Notes under the pieces: model-generated
What the model was told of the DNA's origin: nothing
Databases searched by the model: none
The model's input: only the letters and a program-made list of their open reading frames with translations
In this document: piece after piece, positions 1-8,938 of the stretch
Layout: each line of letters begins with the position of its first letter
How positions within the stretch are numbered: the stretch's first letter is position 1
Translations under genes and position numbers: made by a program
Source: Candidatus Methylobacter titanis
GTDB lineage: Bacteria; Pseudomonadota; Gammaproteobacteria; Methylococcales; Methylomonadaceae
DNA length: 58,543 bases
NCBI GenBank assembly: GCA_029946125.1
Contig: JAQSDX010000016.1
Coordinates: forward strand, 1-58,543
Direction: 5' to 3'

Positions 1-334
1 TCTTACTTCACGCCATCTCAGTTACCCTGATGGCAGGAGATACGCAGCAACAGCGTATCCAACAGAAAAATTATAAATAATGAGCAACCAAAGTCAAGAG
101 CATCCTTACATCCCCCACCTAAATGAAGGGACTTTACGGACTCTTTGGGTAAAATAGAGTAGAGCGAGAAAACCCATCAAAAAATTCTAATCGACTCCAC
201 TGGTATTTAATGTCTGATATTAATCAACACGACTTTTGTCTATAATCGTGAGGAATTTCAAACCTGCGTGGAGCAACGAAAATAAAACGTTGTTTTTTGA
301 TAAGGGTTAGGTTTCAGTTAACAGGAGTAACAAT
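1..334. other. Left-edge region without a confident gene
   Basis: No gene can be called with confidence. A frame open from base 3 to a TAA at 78-80 could be the last 25 codons of a gene entering from outside the window, but a second frame is also open to 74-76, so this is weak. A TATAAT hexamer lies at 241-246, about 90 bases before the metallophosphoesterase start. It has no convincing -35 partner, although a TG pair sits just upstream of the spacer. It is the best promoter candidate for that gene. Nothing else is recognised here. Confidence 0.3.
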
Positions 335-1018
335 GTGAACCCACAGAACAAGGTTTTATTTGCAGGCGATCCGCATGGGAATTTCAAGCCGCTGATAGCG
401 GCAGTGCATAAATACAAACCAGAAGCCGTCGTGTTATTGGGTGATTATGATTTGGATATACCCCTGGAAGTCTGTTTGCAGGAAATTGTCGGTTTAACTC
501 AAATCTGGTGGATTGCCGGGAATCATGATTTTGAAACGCCTAGCAAACATAAGCATTTGTTTGATTCAGCGTTAGCTGACAAGGGTTTGCACTTGAAAGT
601 CACGGAAATAGCAGGGTTGAGAATTGCCGGTTTAGGCGGTATTTTTTTAGGCCGGGTCTGGTATCCGCCGCAACAGCCTAAATGGCGGGGAAAGCAGCAT
701 TATCTGCATAATCAACCGGTCAATAGTCGGCATATGGCTATGTCGTTAAAATACAAGGGGGCGATTTGGCATGATGAGTTTGAGGCATTAAAGACGCTGA
801 GAGCGGATATTTTGGTGACCCATGAAGCGCCGGGATCTCATCGGCACGGCTTTGATGTGATTAGTGAGTTGGCCGCTGCGATGGGAGTAAAAAATATCTT
901 TCATGGCCATTTACATGAAAATTATGCCGGCATGGTTAAAAACAATATCAAGGTAGTCGGTGTGGCAGACAGGGCAGTTGCCGATTTGATGGGCAATACG
1001 TTAATGAACGGAAGTTAA
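335..1018 (+). CDS. Calcineurin-like metallophosphoesterase
   Basis: A 227-residue cytoplasmic metallophosphoesterase with the full set of metal ligands of the calcineurin-like fold: GDPHGN at 11-16, GDYD at 36-39, GNHD at 62-65, HE at 163-164 and GHLH at 191-194. The family hydrolyses phosphomono- or diesters using two metal ions; the substrate here cannot be told. The start is GTG at 335: an ATG two bases earlier is followed at once by TGA, while an AGGAG at 323-327 is well placed for the GTG. No signal peptide or membrane segment is visible. It stands alone, convergent with ybiT, and a hairpin separates the two. Confidence 0.85.
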   Translation: MNPQNKVLFAGDPHGNFKPLIAAVHKYKPEAVVLLGDYDLDIPLEVCLQEIVGLTQIWWIAGNHDFETPSKHKHLFDSALADKGLHLKVTEIAGLRIAGLGGIFLGRVWYPPQQPKWRGKQHYLHNQPVNSRHMAMSLKYKGAIWHDEFEALKTLRADILVTHEAPGSHRHGFDVISELAAAMGVKNIFHGHLHENYAGMVKNNIKVVGVADRAVADLMGNTLMNGS

Positions 1019-1020
1019 TC

Positions 1021-1052
1021 GCTGGGTTTTACGCGATTGCTTCAAACCCAGC
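1021..1052. terminator. Hairpin between convergent genes
   Basis: GCTGGGTTT at 1021-1029 is exactly complementary to AAACCCAGC at 1044-1052, giving a 9-bp stem with a 14-base loop three bases after the metallophosphoesterase stop. There is no T-run on either strand, so it may be a rho-aided or bidirectional terminator, or one arm of a repeat. Read on the minus strand it is preceded by GTAGGTCGG at 1071-1063, a head also found at 9747-9739 next to another inverted repeat. Confidence 0.4.
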
Positions 1053-1067
1053 TTACCATTTTCCGAC

Positions 1068-2654
1068 CTACGCTTGGCGGCTTAAATAATCCTCATAATT
1101 ACCGCTAAAATCAACAATCCCGGTCGGGGTTAATTCGATAATCCGTGTCGCCAGCGATGACACAAACTCCCGGTCATGGCTGACAAATATCAAGGTGCCG
1201 GGATAGCTTTCCAATGCGGTATTTAACGATTCAATCGATTCCATATCCAAATGGTTGGTCGGTTCGTCCATTACCAGGATGTTGTTCTTTTGCAGGATCA
1301 GCTTGCCGAACAACATGCGGCCTTGTTCCCCGCCGGAGATGACTTTAACCGATTTGTTGATGTCGTCTGCGCTGAACAATAACCGTCCCAGGGTGCCGCG
1401 TATGGCCTGGTCGTCGTCCGATTCTTTGCGCCATTGACTCATCCATTCGATAAGAGTGGTATCTTCGGCGAAGTCTTCGGCATGATCCTGAGCAAAATAT
1501 CCCACCTCCGAGTTTTCCGACCATTTAACCTCGCCGGCATCCGGCGTTAAATCGCCGACCAAGGTGCGCAGCAGGGTTGTTTTACCGATACCGTTAGGGC
1601 CGATAACAGCAATGCGTTCACCGACCGGAACCATCAAATTCAAGTTTTTGAACAGGGGTTGCGCGTCGTAACCTTTAGTTAAGTTGTCGACTTCCAGTGC
1701 TAAACGGTGCAATTTTTTGGTCTGGTCAAAACGGAGAAACGGATTAACCCGGCTTGAGGGTTTAACTTCATCCAGTTTAATTTTATCTAATTGCTTGGCG
1801 CGCGAAGTGGCTTGTTTGGCCTTGGAAGCATTCGCCGAGAAGCGTCTAACGAAGGTTTGCAGTTCGGCAATCTGGACTTTTTTCTTGGCGTTTCCAGCAA
1901 GTAAGCGTTCTCTAACCTCGGTAACGGCTACCATGTAATCGTCATAATTGCCGGGGTAAACACGCAACTCGCCATAATCCATATCGGCCACGTGGGTGCA
2001 GACGCTGTTTAAAAAGTGGCGATCATGCGAGATGATAACCATGGTGCAATCGCGTTGGTTCAGAATGTCTTCAAGCCAACGGATGGTGTTAATGTCCAGG
2101 TTGTTGGTCGGCTCATCGAGCAGCATGATGTCGGGATTGGAAAATAAAGCCTGTGCGAGCAAGACTCTCAGCTTCCAGCCCGGCGCTACCGAACTCATCA
2201 GGCCGTTATGCTGTTCCAGCGGAATGTCCAGACCCAGCAACAGTTCGCTGGCTCTGGATTCGGCGGTATAGCCGTTAAATTCGGCGAACACCGACTCAAG
2301 CTCGGCGGCGTGCATGTAGTCGTCCTCGGTAGCCTCCATGTTGGCGTAGATCGCGTCGCGCTCGGACATGGCCGCCCACATCTCGGCGTGTCCCATCAGT
2401 ACCACGTCCAGTACACGGTAGTCTTCATAAGCGAACTGATCCTGGCGCAAGTTACCCAAGCGTTCATTGGGGCTGATGCTGACGTTTCCCGCCGACGGCT
2501 CCAAATCACCGCTCAATATTTTCATGAAGGTCGATTTTCCGCAGCCGTTTGCGCCGATCAGGCCGTAACGGTTGCCGTCGCCGAATTTGACCGAGACGTT
2601 TTCAAACAGGGGTTTAGCCCCGAACTGCATGGTGATGTTAGCTGTAGAAATCAA
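1068..2654 (-). CDS. ybiT: ABC-F family ATPase YbiT
   Basis: A soluble ABC-F protein with two ABC ATPase domains joined by a charged linker, and no membrane domain. Family members act on ribosomes. The N-terminal ATPase has Walker [10 protein letters not shown] near residue 34 and the C-terminal one has GPNGIGKTT. The sequence follows E. coli YbiT almost end to end. Start choice: the open frame extends to 2741, but the extra 29 residues come from an A/G-rich intergenic repeat. A TTG at 2654 aligns with the first residue of E. coli YbiT and gives 528 residues, against 530 there. It follows yaeQ in the same direction. Confidence 0.93.
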   Translation of the reverse strand: MISTANITMQFGAKPLFENVSVKFGDGNRYGLIGANGCGKSTFMKILSGDLEPSAGNVSISPNERLGNLRQDQFAYEDYRVLDVVLMGHAEMWAAMSERDAIYANMEATEDDYMHAAELESVFAEFNGYTAESRASELLLGLDIPLEQHNGLMSSVAPGWKLRVLLAQALFSNPDIMLLDEPTNNLDINTIRWLEDILNQRDCTMVIISHDRHFLNSVCTHVADMDYGELRVYPGNYDDYMVAVTEVRERLLAGNAKKKVQIAELQTFVRRFSANASKAKQATSRAKQLDKIKLDEVKPSSRVNPFLRFDQTKKLHRLALEVDNLTKGYDAQPLFKNLNLMVPVGERIAVIGPNGIGKTTLLRTLVGDLTPDAGEVKWSENSEVGYFAQDHAEDFAEDTTLIEWMSQWRKESDDDQAIRGTLGRLLFSADDINKSVKVISGGEQGRMLFGKLILQKNNILVMDEPTNHLDMESIESLNTALESYPGTLIFVSHDREFVSSLATRIIELTPTGIVDFSGNYEDYLSRQA

Positions 2655-2673
2655 GTTTTTGTTCCGAAAATTA

Positions 2674-2720
2674 AAAGTAAAAAAGGTAAAAGGTGCAAGG
2701 CTAAAGGCAAAAGGTTTAAA
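2674..2720. repeat. A/G-rich intergenic repeat (AAAGG family)
   Basis: This purine-rich stretch between yaeQ and ybiT consists of loosely repeated AAAGG-type words (AAAAGGT, AAAAGGTGC, AAGGCTAAAGGC, AAAAGGTTT). Similar tracts lie at 6880-6915, 12832-12871 and 24306-24345, all between genes. It inflates the open frame of ybiT but looks non-coding. Confidence 0.5.
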
Positions 2721-2733
2721 ACGTGTTGTTAGG

Positions 2734-3270
2734 TTAAACAAGCCATGTTTCAGGTACTATAGTGGCCGTGTTTTGATCGTCGCTGACCCAAATCTGCCCG
2801 TCCTGGATGCTGATTTGTAATTGCATGGTGCGCTTTACCATCGTTGCGAGCTGATCGGTAGCTGATTTGGGCAGGTTAATAACCGTCAGGTTTTTAAAGC
2901 GTTCCAGCTTGGGTTGAATCTGGTTCCACCAGATAGAATTGCGTCCGCCATAGGTATAAAGGATGACTTTATCGGCACGACTGGAGGCTTTGCGGATGCG
3001 TTTTTCATCGGGCATGCCGACATCAATCCACAGCTCGATATCGTCGGTCAGGCTTTTTTGCCAGAGCTCGGGCTCATCGTCGGTGCTCAGGCCTTTAGTG
3101 AATTGCAGCTGTTCATCGGCATTGATCACAAAAGCCAGCAGACGCGTCATCATGCGCTCTTCGGTTTCCGAAGGGTGCAAGGCAATGGTCAGGTTATGCG
3201 GTTGATAATAGCCTCTGTCCATGTCGGCAATCTGACAGTCGGCTTTATAGATGGTTGACTTAAGCGCCAT
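2734..3270 (-). CDS. yaeQ: YaeQ family protein
   Basis: A 178-residue protein that matches the YaeQ family over its full length (E. coli YaeQ, 181 residues). The conserved HPSET segment is near residue 32, then a DDEPE stretch, a [12 protein letters not shown] block and a C-terminal [11 protein letters not shown] block. YaeQ adopts a PD-(D/E)XK nuclease-like fold; its function is not settled, and an early link to RfaH-independent transcription was later questioned. It is cytoplasmic. It lies upstream of ybiT on the same strand, 79 bases from the corrected ybiT start. Confidence 0.93.
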   Translation of the reverse strand: MALKSTIYKADCQIADMDRGYYQPHNLTIALHPSETEERMMTRLLAFVINADEQLQFTKGLSTDDEPELWQKSLTDDIELWIDVGMPDEKRIRKASSRADKVILYTYGGRNSIWWNQIQPKLERFKNLTVINLPKSATDQLATMVKRTMQLQISIQDGQIWVSDDQNTATIVPETWLV

Positions 3271-3335
3271 TGAGCGATTTTTTACGGCTTTGAAAAATAA
3301 AGCCGTATTCTAACAGATTTTAGCCTTCGAATGTT

Positions 3336-3809
3336 TTACAGTAACAGCTTATCGTCTATGGCTATAAAACGGCCGGCCGAATTAATCAGCGAGGGCGCGG
3401 TCAGCGCAGGGACTCCGTAGACCTCCGTCGTTACGCCGTAAACGGTTCGGGCCTTGTCCAGTAACAGGTCGAAGTCGCCGTCGCCGGATAATAAAACAAT
3501 CACATCGACCTTGGCGGCATAGTCGATTACATCCAGCGTGATGCCGACGTCCCAATCGCCTTTTGCGGAACCGTCGCTACGCTGGATGTAAGGTTTCAGC
3601 TTAACGTCAAAACCGATATTCCTGAGTATCTGCTGGAATCCCTGCTGCTTGCTGTCGCCCTTGTCGATCGCATAAGCAAACGCCGCGACCACTTCCCTGC
3701 CTGCGGTCGCCTGCGTCCAGAAAGCAGCGTAGTTAAAATGCCGCTGATAACTTTGCTTGGTGGTGTAATAGATATTCTGCACATCGACAAAGATGGCGAC
3801 TTTTTCCAT
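3336..3809 (-). CDS. NYN domain (LabA/DUF88-like) PIN-fold protein
   Basis: A 157-residue single-domain NYN/DUF88 protein of the PIN-like nuclease fold. The expected acidic residues are present: Asp9 followed by Asn12 at the end of strand 1, Asp87 and Asp93 in the middle, and SGDGDFD at 108-114. Family members are presumed RNases, though many are untested. It starts four bases downstream of ppnP on the same strand, so the two are probably cotranscribed. No extra domain or membrane segment is visible. Confidence 0.85.
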   Translation of the reverse strand: MEKVAIFVDVQNIYYTTKQSYQRHFNYAAFWTQATAGREVVAAFAYAIDKGDSKQQGFQQILRNIGFDVKLKPYIQRSDGSAKGDWDVGITLDVIDYAAKVDVIVLLSGDGDFDLLLDKARTVYGVTTEVYGVPALTAPSLINSAGRFIAIDDKLLL

Positions 3810-3813
3810 GTCG

Positions 3814-4125
3814 TTATTTGATGAATGAGCAGCAATAATCGCTAGGGGTTTTGACTTTCATCGTGAATGCCGCATTGGCAGGCACGTTGAAAGATTCGCC
3901 GCCTTTTATATTTTGCCAGTCTGCGCCGGGCAATAAAACATCCAGATCGCCGTCGATGATTTCCATGAGTTCAGGGTCGGCGGTGTTAAAAGTGTATTCG
4001 CCGGGCAGCATAAAGCCCAAGGTTTTGGACGAGCCATCGCTAAACTTGATAGTCCGGCTGCTGACATTGCCGCCGAAGTAAACATTGGCTTTTTTGACGA
4101 TGGTTACGTTATTGAATTCTGACAT
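3814..4125 (-). CDS. ppnP: Pyrimidine/purine nucleoside phosphorylase PpnP
   Basis: A 103-residue protein of the DUF1255/YaiE family, now PpnP. In E. coli the enzyme phosphorolyses several nucleosides to the base and ribose 1-phosphate. It is a small cupin-like beta barrel. The typical N-terminal [13 protein letters not shown] stretch, the central [13 protein letters not shown] stretch and the [12 protein letters not shown] turn are all visible. It is slightly longer than the E. coli form (94 residues). It is first of a two-gene unit with the NYN protein. Confidence 0.93.
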   Translation of the reverse strand: MSEFNNVTIVKKANVYFGGNVSSRTIKFSDGSSKTLGFMLPGEYTFNTADPELMEIIDGDLDVLLPGADWQNIKGGESFNVPANAAFTMKVKTPSDYCCSFIK

Positions 4126-4185
4126 GGGTTGTCCTTTATGGGTAATGGATAAATGAGGGGCGCAATGATACCAGATAGTCGTGAG

Positions 4186-4761
4186 CTATCGTATCTTGCG
4201 GATCACAAAAAGCCTGGGTGCTGTGTCTTTGTGTTCGCTGCTGTAAATGGCGCTGACTTCAAATTGCTGAGTATCCAGTTGCTCGCACCAGTTTTTAACC
4301 CGATCGGTTTCCATATCGCCGCCTGGGTGGCCGGGATAGGCCAGCAGGGTGATGATGCCACTGACCGCTAAAATCCGGGCGGCGACAGTTAAGGCGGTCA
4401 AGGTGGAATCGGTTAGGGTGATGACGCTTTTATCGCCGCCCGGCAGATAGCCCAGATTAAACATGATGGCTTTGATTTTGCCGTGAAGATCTGCGGGAAT
4501 TTTATCCGTCATGCCGGCATGACTGGCATGGACCAAGGTCAGGGAGTCCGAAAGGTGTGCTTGCCGGAATTTCTCCCGAGTCGAATCGATAGCCGCCTGT
4601 TGTATGTCGAAGCCGTAAACATAGCCGGAGGAGGTGACTTGTTCGGCGAGGAACAGGGTATCGTGACCGTTGCCGACCGTCGCATCGATCGCAATATCGC
4701 CGGGGCGGAGAATGTCCCGGATCAGGTCGTGAGCTGTATTAACCAGTGAAATGCGTTTCAT
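4186..4761 (-). CDS. MnmM/YtqB-like SAM-dependent methyltransferase
   Basis: A 191-residue class I methyltransferase of the family once called putative rRNA methylase (YtqB). A SAM-binding DATVGNGHDT motif is at 26-35 and the family NLGYLPGGD motif at 102-110. YtqB of Firmicutes has been shown to be MnmM, which methylates 5-aminomethyluridine at tRNA position 34. Here its start overlaps by 23 bases the end of an FAD oxidase resembling the C-terminal domain of MnmC, so a role in the same tRNA modification is a sensible inference. The substrate is not proven by sequence. Confidence 0.82.
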   Translation of the reverse strand: MKRISLVNTAHDLIRDILRPGDIAIDATVGNGHDTLFLAEQVTSSGYVYGFDIQQAAIDSTREKFRQAHLSDSLTLVHASHAGMTDKIPADLHGKIKAIMFNLGYLPGGDKSVITLTDSTLTALTVAARILAVSGIITLLAYPGHPGGDMETDRVKNWCEQLDTQQFEVSAIYSSEHKDTAPRLFVIRKIR

Positions 4762-5803
4762 AATGGCGTTGAATATTGCAGGTTTTGGGTAGGGGAGTGC
4801 CGTTTAATAAGGCATCGACAAAATGCTCGCTGTACCAAGGTACCTGCAAGCTGCCTTTGGCACCGAAGCCGTTGAAAATCGCCAGTTGCGGGTGTCTTGG
4901 ATGCAGGCCGATAAACGGCTGTTTGTCCTGAGTACAAGGCCTGACATTGGCTTGGTGGTTGACCAAGGTTATAGGCGTCAAATCGGGTGAGATTTGCTTG
5001 AGTGCATTTAACAAGTCATTTTTACCTTGCTCGGTGGTGTGGGTGTTCAGATGTTCCCGGTCAAAGGTTGCGCCTATCCTGATTCGATGGTCGTTTAACG
5101 GGATCAGCCAGTTGCCGCAATTGATGATTTTATCAGGCAATTCGGTTTGGTGTTCCAGCGTCAGAATTTCGCCTTTGACCGGTTGAAAAGGCAGGTAGGA
5201 AAACCAGGGATTTTGTGTTGCCTGATAGCCTTCGCAGAAAATAATCTGCTTGGGGAAAATGTCCTGCCAGCGCAAAGACGGTTCAAGGTGAATGTCCCGG
5301 TAATCAAAATCAGCCTGCCGGTAACTGTCTTGGGCAATGAAAAACGTTTTTAAGCCGCTTAATAATGGCTTGGTTAGTAAATAACCGGTCTGATTTTGTT
5401 CCAGAAAACCGAAAGGTGTTGCAAGATGGTTAATGGCTTCGCTCGGCGGCTGTGTGTCGCCCAAGTAGGCTTGATATTCGGGGTTGTTCAGGCGTTTGCG
5501 GGCGTTGTTTAATTCGCTTTCGCTACGGAAAAGCCGCAGCATCGGTTTTTCTACATAAAATTCTTGCTGAAAAAAATCGGCTAACTGTAAATAACGGTGT
5601 TTTGCCGCAGGCAATAAGGTATCGACATCGGCGGATTTTACAAAGCGCATGCCGGTTATCGGGTTGATCAATCCGGCGGCGACTTGCGAGGCATTTTCCC
5701 GGCCGTTATCGACAATGATGACTTTGCAACCGCGTTGTATGAGCTCCCATGCCAGCAAGCTTCCGGCGAGTCCTTGACCGATGATTAAGTAATCGATATT
5801 CAT
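4739..5803 (-). CDS. FAD-dependent oxidoreductase, MnmC C-terminal-domain-like
   Basis: A 354-residue DAO-family flavoprotein. The Rossmann FAD motif GQGLAG is at 9-14. The AAGLINPITG segment after the first fold unit, the C-terminal VRPCTQDKQPFIG block and the GFGAKGS block match the layout of the oxidase domain of MnmC, which converts cmnm5U34 to nm5U34 in tRNA. It has no methyltransferase domain of its own, but the next gene downstream, overlapping by 23 bases, encodes one. Together they could do the work of bifunctional MnmC. Another DAO substrate such as an amino acid is the alternative. Confidence 0.75.
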   Translation of the reverse strand: MNIDYLIIGQGLAGSLLAWELIQRGCKVIIVDNGRENASQVAAGLINPITGMRFVKSADVDTLLPAAKHRYLQLADFFQQEFYVEKPMLRLFRSESELNNARKRLNNPEYQAYLGDTQPPSEAINHLATPFGFLEQNQTGYLLTKPLLSGLKTFFIAQDSYRQADFDYRDIHLEPSLRWQDIFPKQIIFCEGYQATQNPWFSYLPFQPVKGEILTLEHQTELPDKIINCGNWLIPLNDHRIRIGATFDREHLNTHTTEQGKNDLLNALKQISPDLTPITLVNHQANVRPCTQDKQPFIGLHPRHPQLAIFNGFGAKGSLQVPWYSEHFVDALLNGTPLPKTCNIQRHYETHFTG

Positions 5804-5822
5804 TGGGTTGAATTTATTCTAC

Positions 5823-5868
5823 TGTGGGCGCGAATTTATTCGCGTTTTTTAATATCTGTCGGGCCCAC
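5823..5868. repeat. Nested palindromic (REP-like) repeat
   Basis: An inner perfect hairpin has arms CGCGAAT (5829-5835) and ATTCGCG (5838-5844) and is followed by six T residues. An outer pair, GTGGGC (5824-5829) and GCCCAC (5863-5868), encloses it. The inner stem plus T-run could terminate plus-strand transcripts, but both neighbouring genes run on the minus strand, so a REP-type repeat is the better reading. Confidence 0.55.
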
Positions 5869-5908
5869 GGCATTCAAGCTATTGACTGTAGTAAAGTCCT
5901 TATGAATC

Positions 5909-6259
5909 TTATTTAGCCATCAACGCTATATCTTTAAAACAAATACCAGCCCAGCCGTATTGCATGAAATTTCTGATGTTCTGGTGATTCGTGCCGTTCG
6001 GATCGTTTAAAACATCCCGGTAATAGTCGCCGAACAGATTTAAAGTTTGTTGTTGATTAAGCTCGTTAATTTGAGCAAAGTCGAAAATCTTGCAGGAGCC
6101 TTCGTTACTGCCTTCTTGATTAATTAATATATGTTCACCTAGGCCGTTGCGAAATTCGGTAGGCTGGTAATGGTAATTTTCGGTAATAACGGCGATCGTT
6201 TCATCAAAACTGACGGGGTCATTATTTTTTATTTTTTCAATGAAGGATGTAAGCGACAT
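5909..6259 (-). CDS. HopJ type III effector family protein
   Basis: A 116-residue protein matching the HopJ family over its whole length: an N-terminal helix with FDETIAVI, then ENYHYQPTEFRNGLG, then CKIFDFAQ, and a C-terminal QNIRNFMQYGWAGICF block. The family was named from a Pseudomonas type III effector, but most members are in free-living aquatic bacteria with no type III system, and the biochemical role is unknown. No secretion signal and no type III genes are seen here. It sits between the isochorismatase-like and FAD oxidase genes on the same strand. Confidence 0.85.
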   Translation of the reverse strand: MSLTSFIEKIKNNDPVSFDETIAVITENYHYQPTEFRNGLGEHILINQEGSNEGSCKIFDFAQINELNQQQTLNLFGDYYRDVLNDPNGTNHQNIRNFMQYGWAGICFKDIALMAK

Positions 6260-6284
6260 GGGTAAGATTCAATGTGAAATAGGG

Positions 6285-6851
6285 TTAACGAAGCAAGCCG
6301 GAAATCTTTTTAAATTCAGGACGTGTGGAGTCTTTGACCCATTCGAATAATACCGATTCATAATTGGTAATAGTGGCGTTTTGCTGTTGCATACGCTGCA
6401 AGGCATAGAATTTATGTTCCGCCTTACGTGAGCAAATGGCGTCTTCGACGACATGCACCTGATAACCTAAATGCAGCAATTCCAATGCGGTCTGTAATAC
6501 GCAAACATGGGCTTCCTGACCGATTAATATGACTTGCTTGCGATCGGTGTTGGCTACGGTGTCAGTAAAGCCGTCAGCGGCACAACAGGAAAAACCGGTC
6601 TTGTCGAAAATGAGAGTGTCTTCCGACAACAAGTCGGTGATGCTGGTATCGGTAGAGCCTAAGCCTTGGGGATATTGTTCGGTTAATAACACCGGGATGC
6701 TTAACAGTCCTGCGGCTTCAACCAGGCTGCGGGCGTTGGCCGTCATCAGCTCGGCTTCAGCTTCCGGCATGGCTACTGATAATTTAGTCTGCAAATCGAC
6801 GACGATCAGCAGGCTGTTTTCTATAGAAAGGAGATTAGGGTGTGTGGACAT
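6285..6851 (-). CDS. Isochorismatase family cysteine hydrolase
   Basis: A 188-residue cysteine hydrolase of the isochorismatase/YcaC-like superfamily. The catalytic triad is visible: Asp19 in VVDLQ, Lys84 in FDKTGFSCC and Cys117 in AHVCVLQ. Such enzymes hydrolyse amides or vinyl ethers (nicotinamide, isochorismate and others); the substrate cannot be assigned. Start choice: the open frame reaches 6896, but the extra 15 residues lie in an A/G-rich repeat, and the ATG at 6851 gives the usual family N-terminus. It follows smpB on the same strand, with the repeat between. Confidence 0.85.
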   Translation of the reverse strand: MSTHPNLLSIENSLLIVVDLQTKLSVAMPEAEAELMTANARSLVEAAGLLSIPVLLTEQYPQGLGSTDTSITDLLSEDTLIFDKTGFSCCAADGFTDTVANTDRKQVILIGQEAHVCVLQTALELLHLGYQVHVVEDAICSRKAEHKFYALQRMQQQNATITNYESVLFEWVKDSTRPEFKKISGLLR

Positions 6852-6879
6852 TTTAATGTGAAGGAATGGTTTAAGGGAA

Positions 6880-6955
6880 AGAAGGCTAAGTGCCAAGGGC
6901 GAAAGGTTAGAAACACATCCTTTAACCTTGCGCCTTTTATCTGTTTCTAGCCTTT
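6880..6955. repeat. A/G-rich repeat with long inverted repeat at smpB 3' end
   Basis: AAAGGTTAGAAACA (6902-6915) pairs with TGTTTCTAGCCTTT (6942-6955) with only one G-T wobble in 14 positions and a 26-base loop. The stop codon of smpB lies inside the right arm. There is no T-run in the direction of smpB transcription, so termination is possible but unproven. The left part belongs to the AAAGG family of intergenic tracts. Confidence 0.5.
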
Positions 6956-7432
6956 CTTCATGATCCGTGCTTTTTCACGTTGCCAGTCGCGGTCTTTTGA
7001 TGTGGCGCGTTTGTCGTGCAATTGCTTACCTTTGGCCAGACCGATTTCCAGTTTGGCTCGGCCGTTTTTCCAGTACATCGACAGCGGAATCAATGTGTAG
7101 CCTTTGCGTTCAACCGAGCCGATCAACTTGCTGAGTTCGTGCCGGTGCAACAACAGTTTTTTGGCGCGGATAGAATCAGGATTAACATGGGTCGATGCCG
7201 ATAACAGCGGTGAAATATGTGCGCCCGACAACCAGGCTTCGCCGCGTCTGATCACGACATAACTTTCTTTGAGTTGGATGCGTCCATCTCTCAGACTTTT
7301 AACTTCCCAGCCTTCCAAAACAATCCCTGCTTCAAACCGCTCCTCAATCGTATACTCATGAGTCGCCTGGCGATTAACGGCAATATTGGCGTTTTGCTGC
7401 TTGGTGTTTTTCTTCGACTTTTTATCGGCCAT
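6947..7432 (-). CDS. smpB: SsrA-binding protein SmpB
   Basis: A 161-residue SmpB, the tmRNA-binding protein needed for trans-translation on stalled ribosomes. The beta-barrel core with [20 protein letters not shown], the [10 protein letters not shown] stretch, the LLLHRHEL segment and the basic C-terminal tail with [14 protein letters not shown] are all present. The N-terminus is lysine-rich. The neighbourhood smpB, ratA, ratB, bamE is the usual gammaproteobacterial one, but a transporter gene is inserted and smpB is divergent from it. No ssrA gene is visible in the window. Confidence 0.97.
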   Translation of the reverse strand: MADKKSKKNTKQQNANIAVNRQATHEYTIEERFEAGIVLEGWEVKSLRDGRIQLKESYVVIRRGEAWLSGAHISPLLSASTHVNPDSIRAKKLLLHRHELSKLIGSVERKGYTLIPLSMYWKNGRAKLEIGLAKGKQLHDKRATSKDRDWQREKARIMKKG

Positions 7433-7514
7433 AAGTGCGGATTAGTTTTTTTAAACTGACGTAAAGGAATAATTTTGTTATTTTACTCGATATTACTGCA
7501 ATAGTCAGAAAAGC

Positions 7515-7541
7515 TCACCACGAAAGAAACATCCGTGGTGA
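7515..7541. repeat. Inverted repeat upstream of the symporter gene
   Basis: TCACCACG (7515-7522) and CGTGGTGA (7534-7541) form a perfect 8-bp stem with an 11-base loop, 33 bases before the symporter start. It could be a 5' leader structure, an operator or part of a dispersed repeat; nothing decides between these. Confidence 0.4.
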
Positions 7542-7574
7542 ATTTATAACTTTTACGTTTTTACAGGAGCACAA

Positions 7575-8936
7575 ATGACGGGTACAGAAAAATCAGATCA
7601 TGGTCAATGGTCATCACGTTTCGCATTTATCCTGGCTGCGACAGGTTCCGCAGTCGGACTGGGTAATATTTGGAAGTTTCCCTATATTACCGGAGAAAAT
7701 GGTGGCGGGGCATTTGTGATCGTCTATTTATTGTGCGTGTTACTGATCGGTATACCCATTATGATGGCGGAAACCATGCTCGGGCGGCGAACCAGGCAGA
7801 ATCCGATTGATACCATGATAACCCTGAGCGACGAAGCCGGGGCCGATAAAAACTGGCATTATTTAGGCTGGATGGGCGTTATTGCCGGTTTTTTAATACT
7901 TTCTTATTACAGCGTTATTGCAGGCTGGGCTTCGGCTTATGTGTTAAAGGCCTTTACCGGCAGTTTTTTCGCTGCCGATGCCTCAGAGATAAAAGGTCTC
8001 TTTGACGGTCTTATTGCCAGTCCGATACAGCTGATTTTCTGGCATAGTCTGTTCATGCTGGCAACCATGTCGGTTGTAGCGCGTGGCGTTAAGACCGGTA
8101 TCGAGAAAGCCGTACGTTTTTTAATGCCCAGCTTGTTTGTGATGCTGATTTTACTGGTGGCCTATGCAATGACTACCGGCAGCTATGATCAGGGGCTCAA
8201 ATTCTTATTCACGCCCGATTTTAGCAAACTGACCGGTGATAGCGTATTGACCGCCATGGGACATGCTTTTTTTACTCTGAGTATCGGTATGGGCGCGATT
8301 ATGGTTTACGGCTCTTATTTGCCGAAAGACGTATCCATTTCCAAAACCGTATTTTTGATTGCCGGCACCGATACCGCAGTTGCCTTATTGGCGGGTATGG
8401 CTATTTTTCCGATTGTTTTTGCCAGCGGCCTGGAACCTGCCGCAGGTCCGGGATTGATATTTCAAACCTTGCCGATTGCATTCGGCAACATGACCGGCGG
8501 CTGGCTATTCGGCATTTTGTTTTTTGTGATGCTGGTGTTTGCGGCCTTGTCTTCGTCCATTTCATTGATCGAACCCGCTGTTGCATGGTTGGTTGAAAAC
8601 AAGGGCATGAACAGAAAACAAGCCTGTATCTGGTCAGGTTCGATAACCTGGCTGCTGGGATTCGGTACCATTTTTTCATTCAACATCTGGTCCGGATTCA
8701 AGATTTTCGACCGGACTATTTTTCAATTGCTGGATTATTTAACCGCCAATTTGCTGCTGCCTATCGGCGGTTTTTGTATCGCGGTGTTTGCCGGTTGGAT
8801 TATGAAGCGGCAACACTCCGAGCATGAACTGGGTATGCCAAACACGCTTAGCTATCAAGTGTGGAAGGTTTTAATTTGCTATGTGGCGCCTGCCGCGGTG
8901 TTTTTGGTGTTTCTGCATGTGGTTGGGGTTCTTTAA
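7575..8936 (+). CDS. Sodium-dependent transporter of the SNF/NSS family
   Basis: A 453-residue inner-membrane symporter of the neurotransmitter:sodium symporter family, which takes up amino acids or related amines with Na+. The signature GSAVGLGNIWKFPY lies in the first membrane helix (near residues 24-37), followed by about ten more hydrophobic segments. Bacterial relatives include TnaT and MhsT; the substrate is not readable from sequence. A GGAG ribosome site lies at 7566-7569. It sits between smpB and ratA, where related genomes usually have no gene, and ratA starts only two bases after its stop. Confidence 0.92.
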   Translation: MTGTEKSDHGQWSSRFAFILAATGSAVGLGNIWKFPYITGENGGGAFVIVYLLCVLLIGIPIMMAETMLGRRTRQNPIDTMITLSDEAGADKNWHYLGWMGVIAGFLILSYYSVIAGWASAYVLKAFTGSFFAADASEIKGLFDGLIASPIQLIFWHSLFMLATMSVVARGVKTGIEKAVRFLMPSLFVMLILLVAYAMTTGSYDQGLKFLFTPDFSKLTGDSVLTAMGHAFFTLSIGMGAIMVYGSYLPKDVSISKTVFLIAGTDTAVALLAGMAIFPIVFASGLEPAAGPGLIFQTLPIAFGNMTGGWLFGILFFVMLVFAALSSSISLIEPAVAWLVENKGMNRKQACIWSGSITWLLGFGTIFSFNIWSGFKIFDRTIFQLLDYLTANLLLPIGGFCIAVFAGWIMKRQHSEHELGMPNTLSYQVWKVLICYVAPAAVFLVFLHVVGVL

Positions 8937-8938
8937 CC

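Noticed and set aside
2655-2741. N-terminal extension of YbiT
   Set aside because: It is encoded by an A/G-rich repeat, and the TTG at 2654 matches the first residue of E. coli YbiT.
5909-6259. HopJ-like gene as evidence of type III secretion
   Set aside because: The family is widespread in bacteria without type III systems, and no such genes are present.
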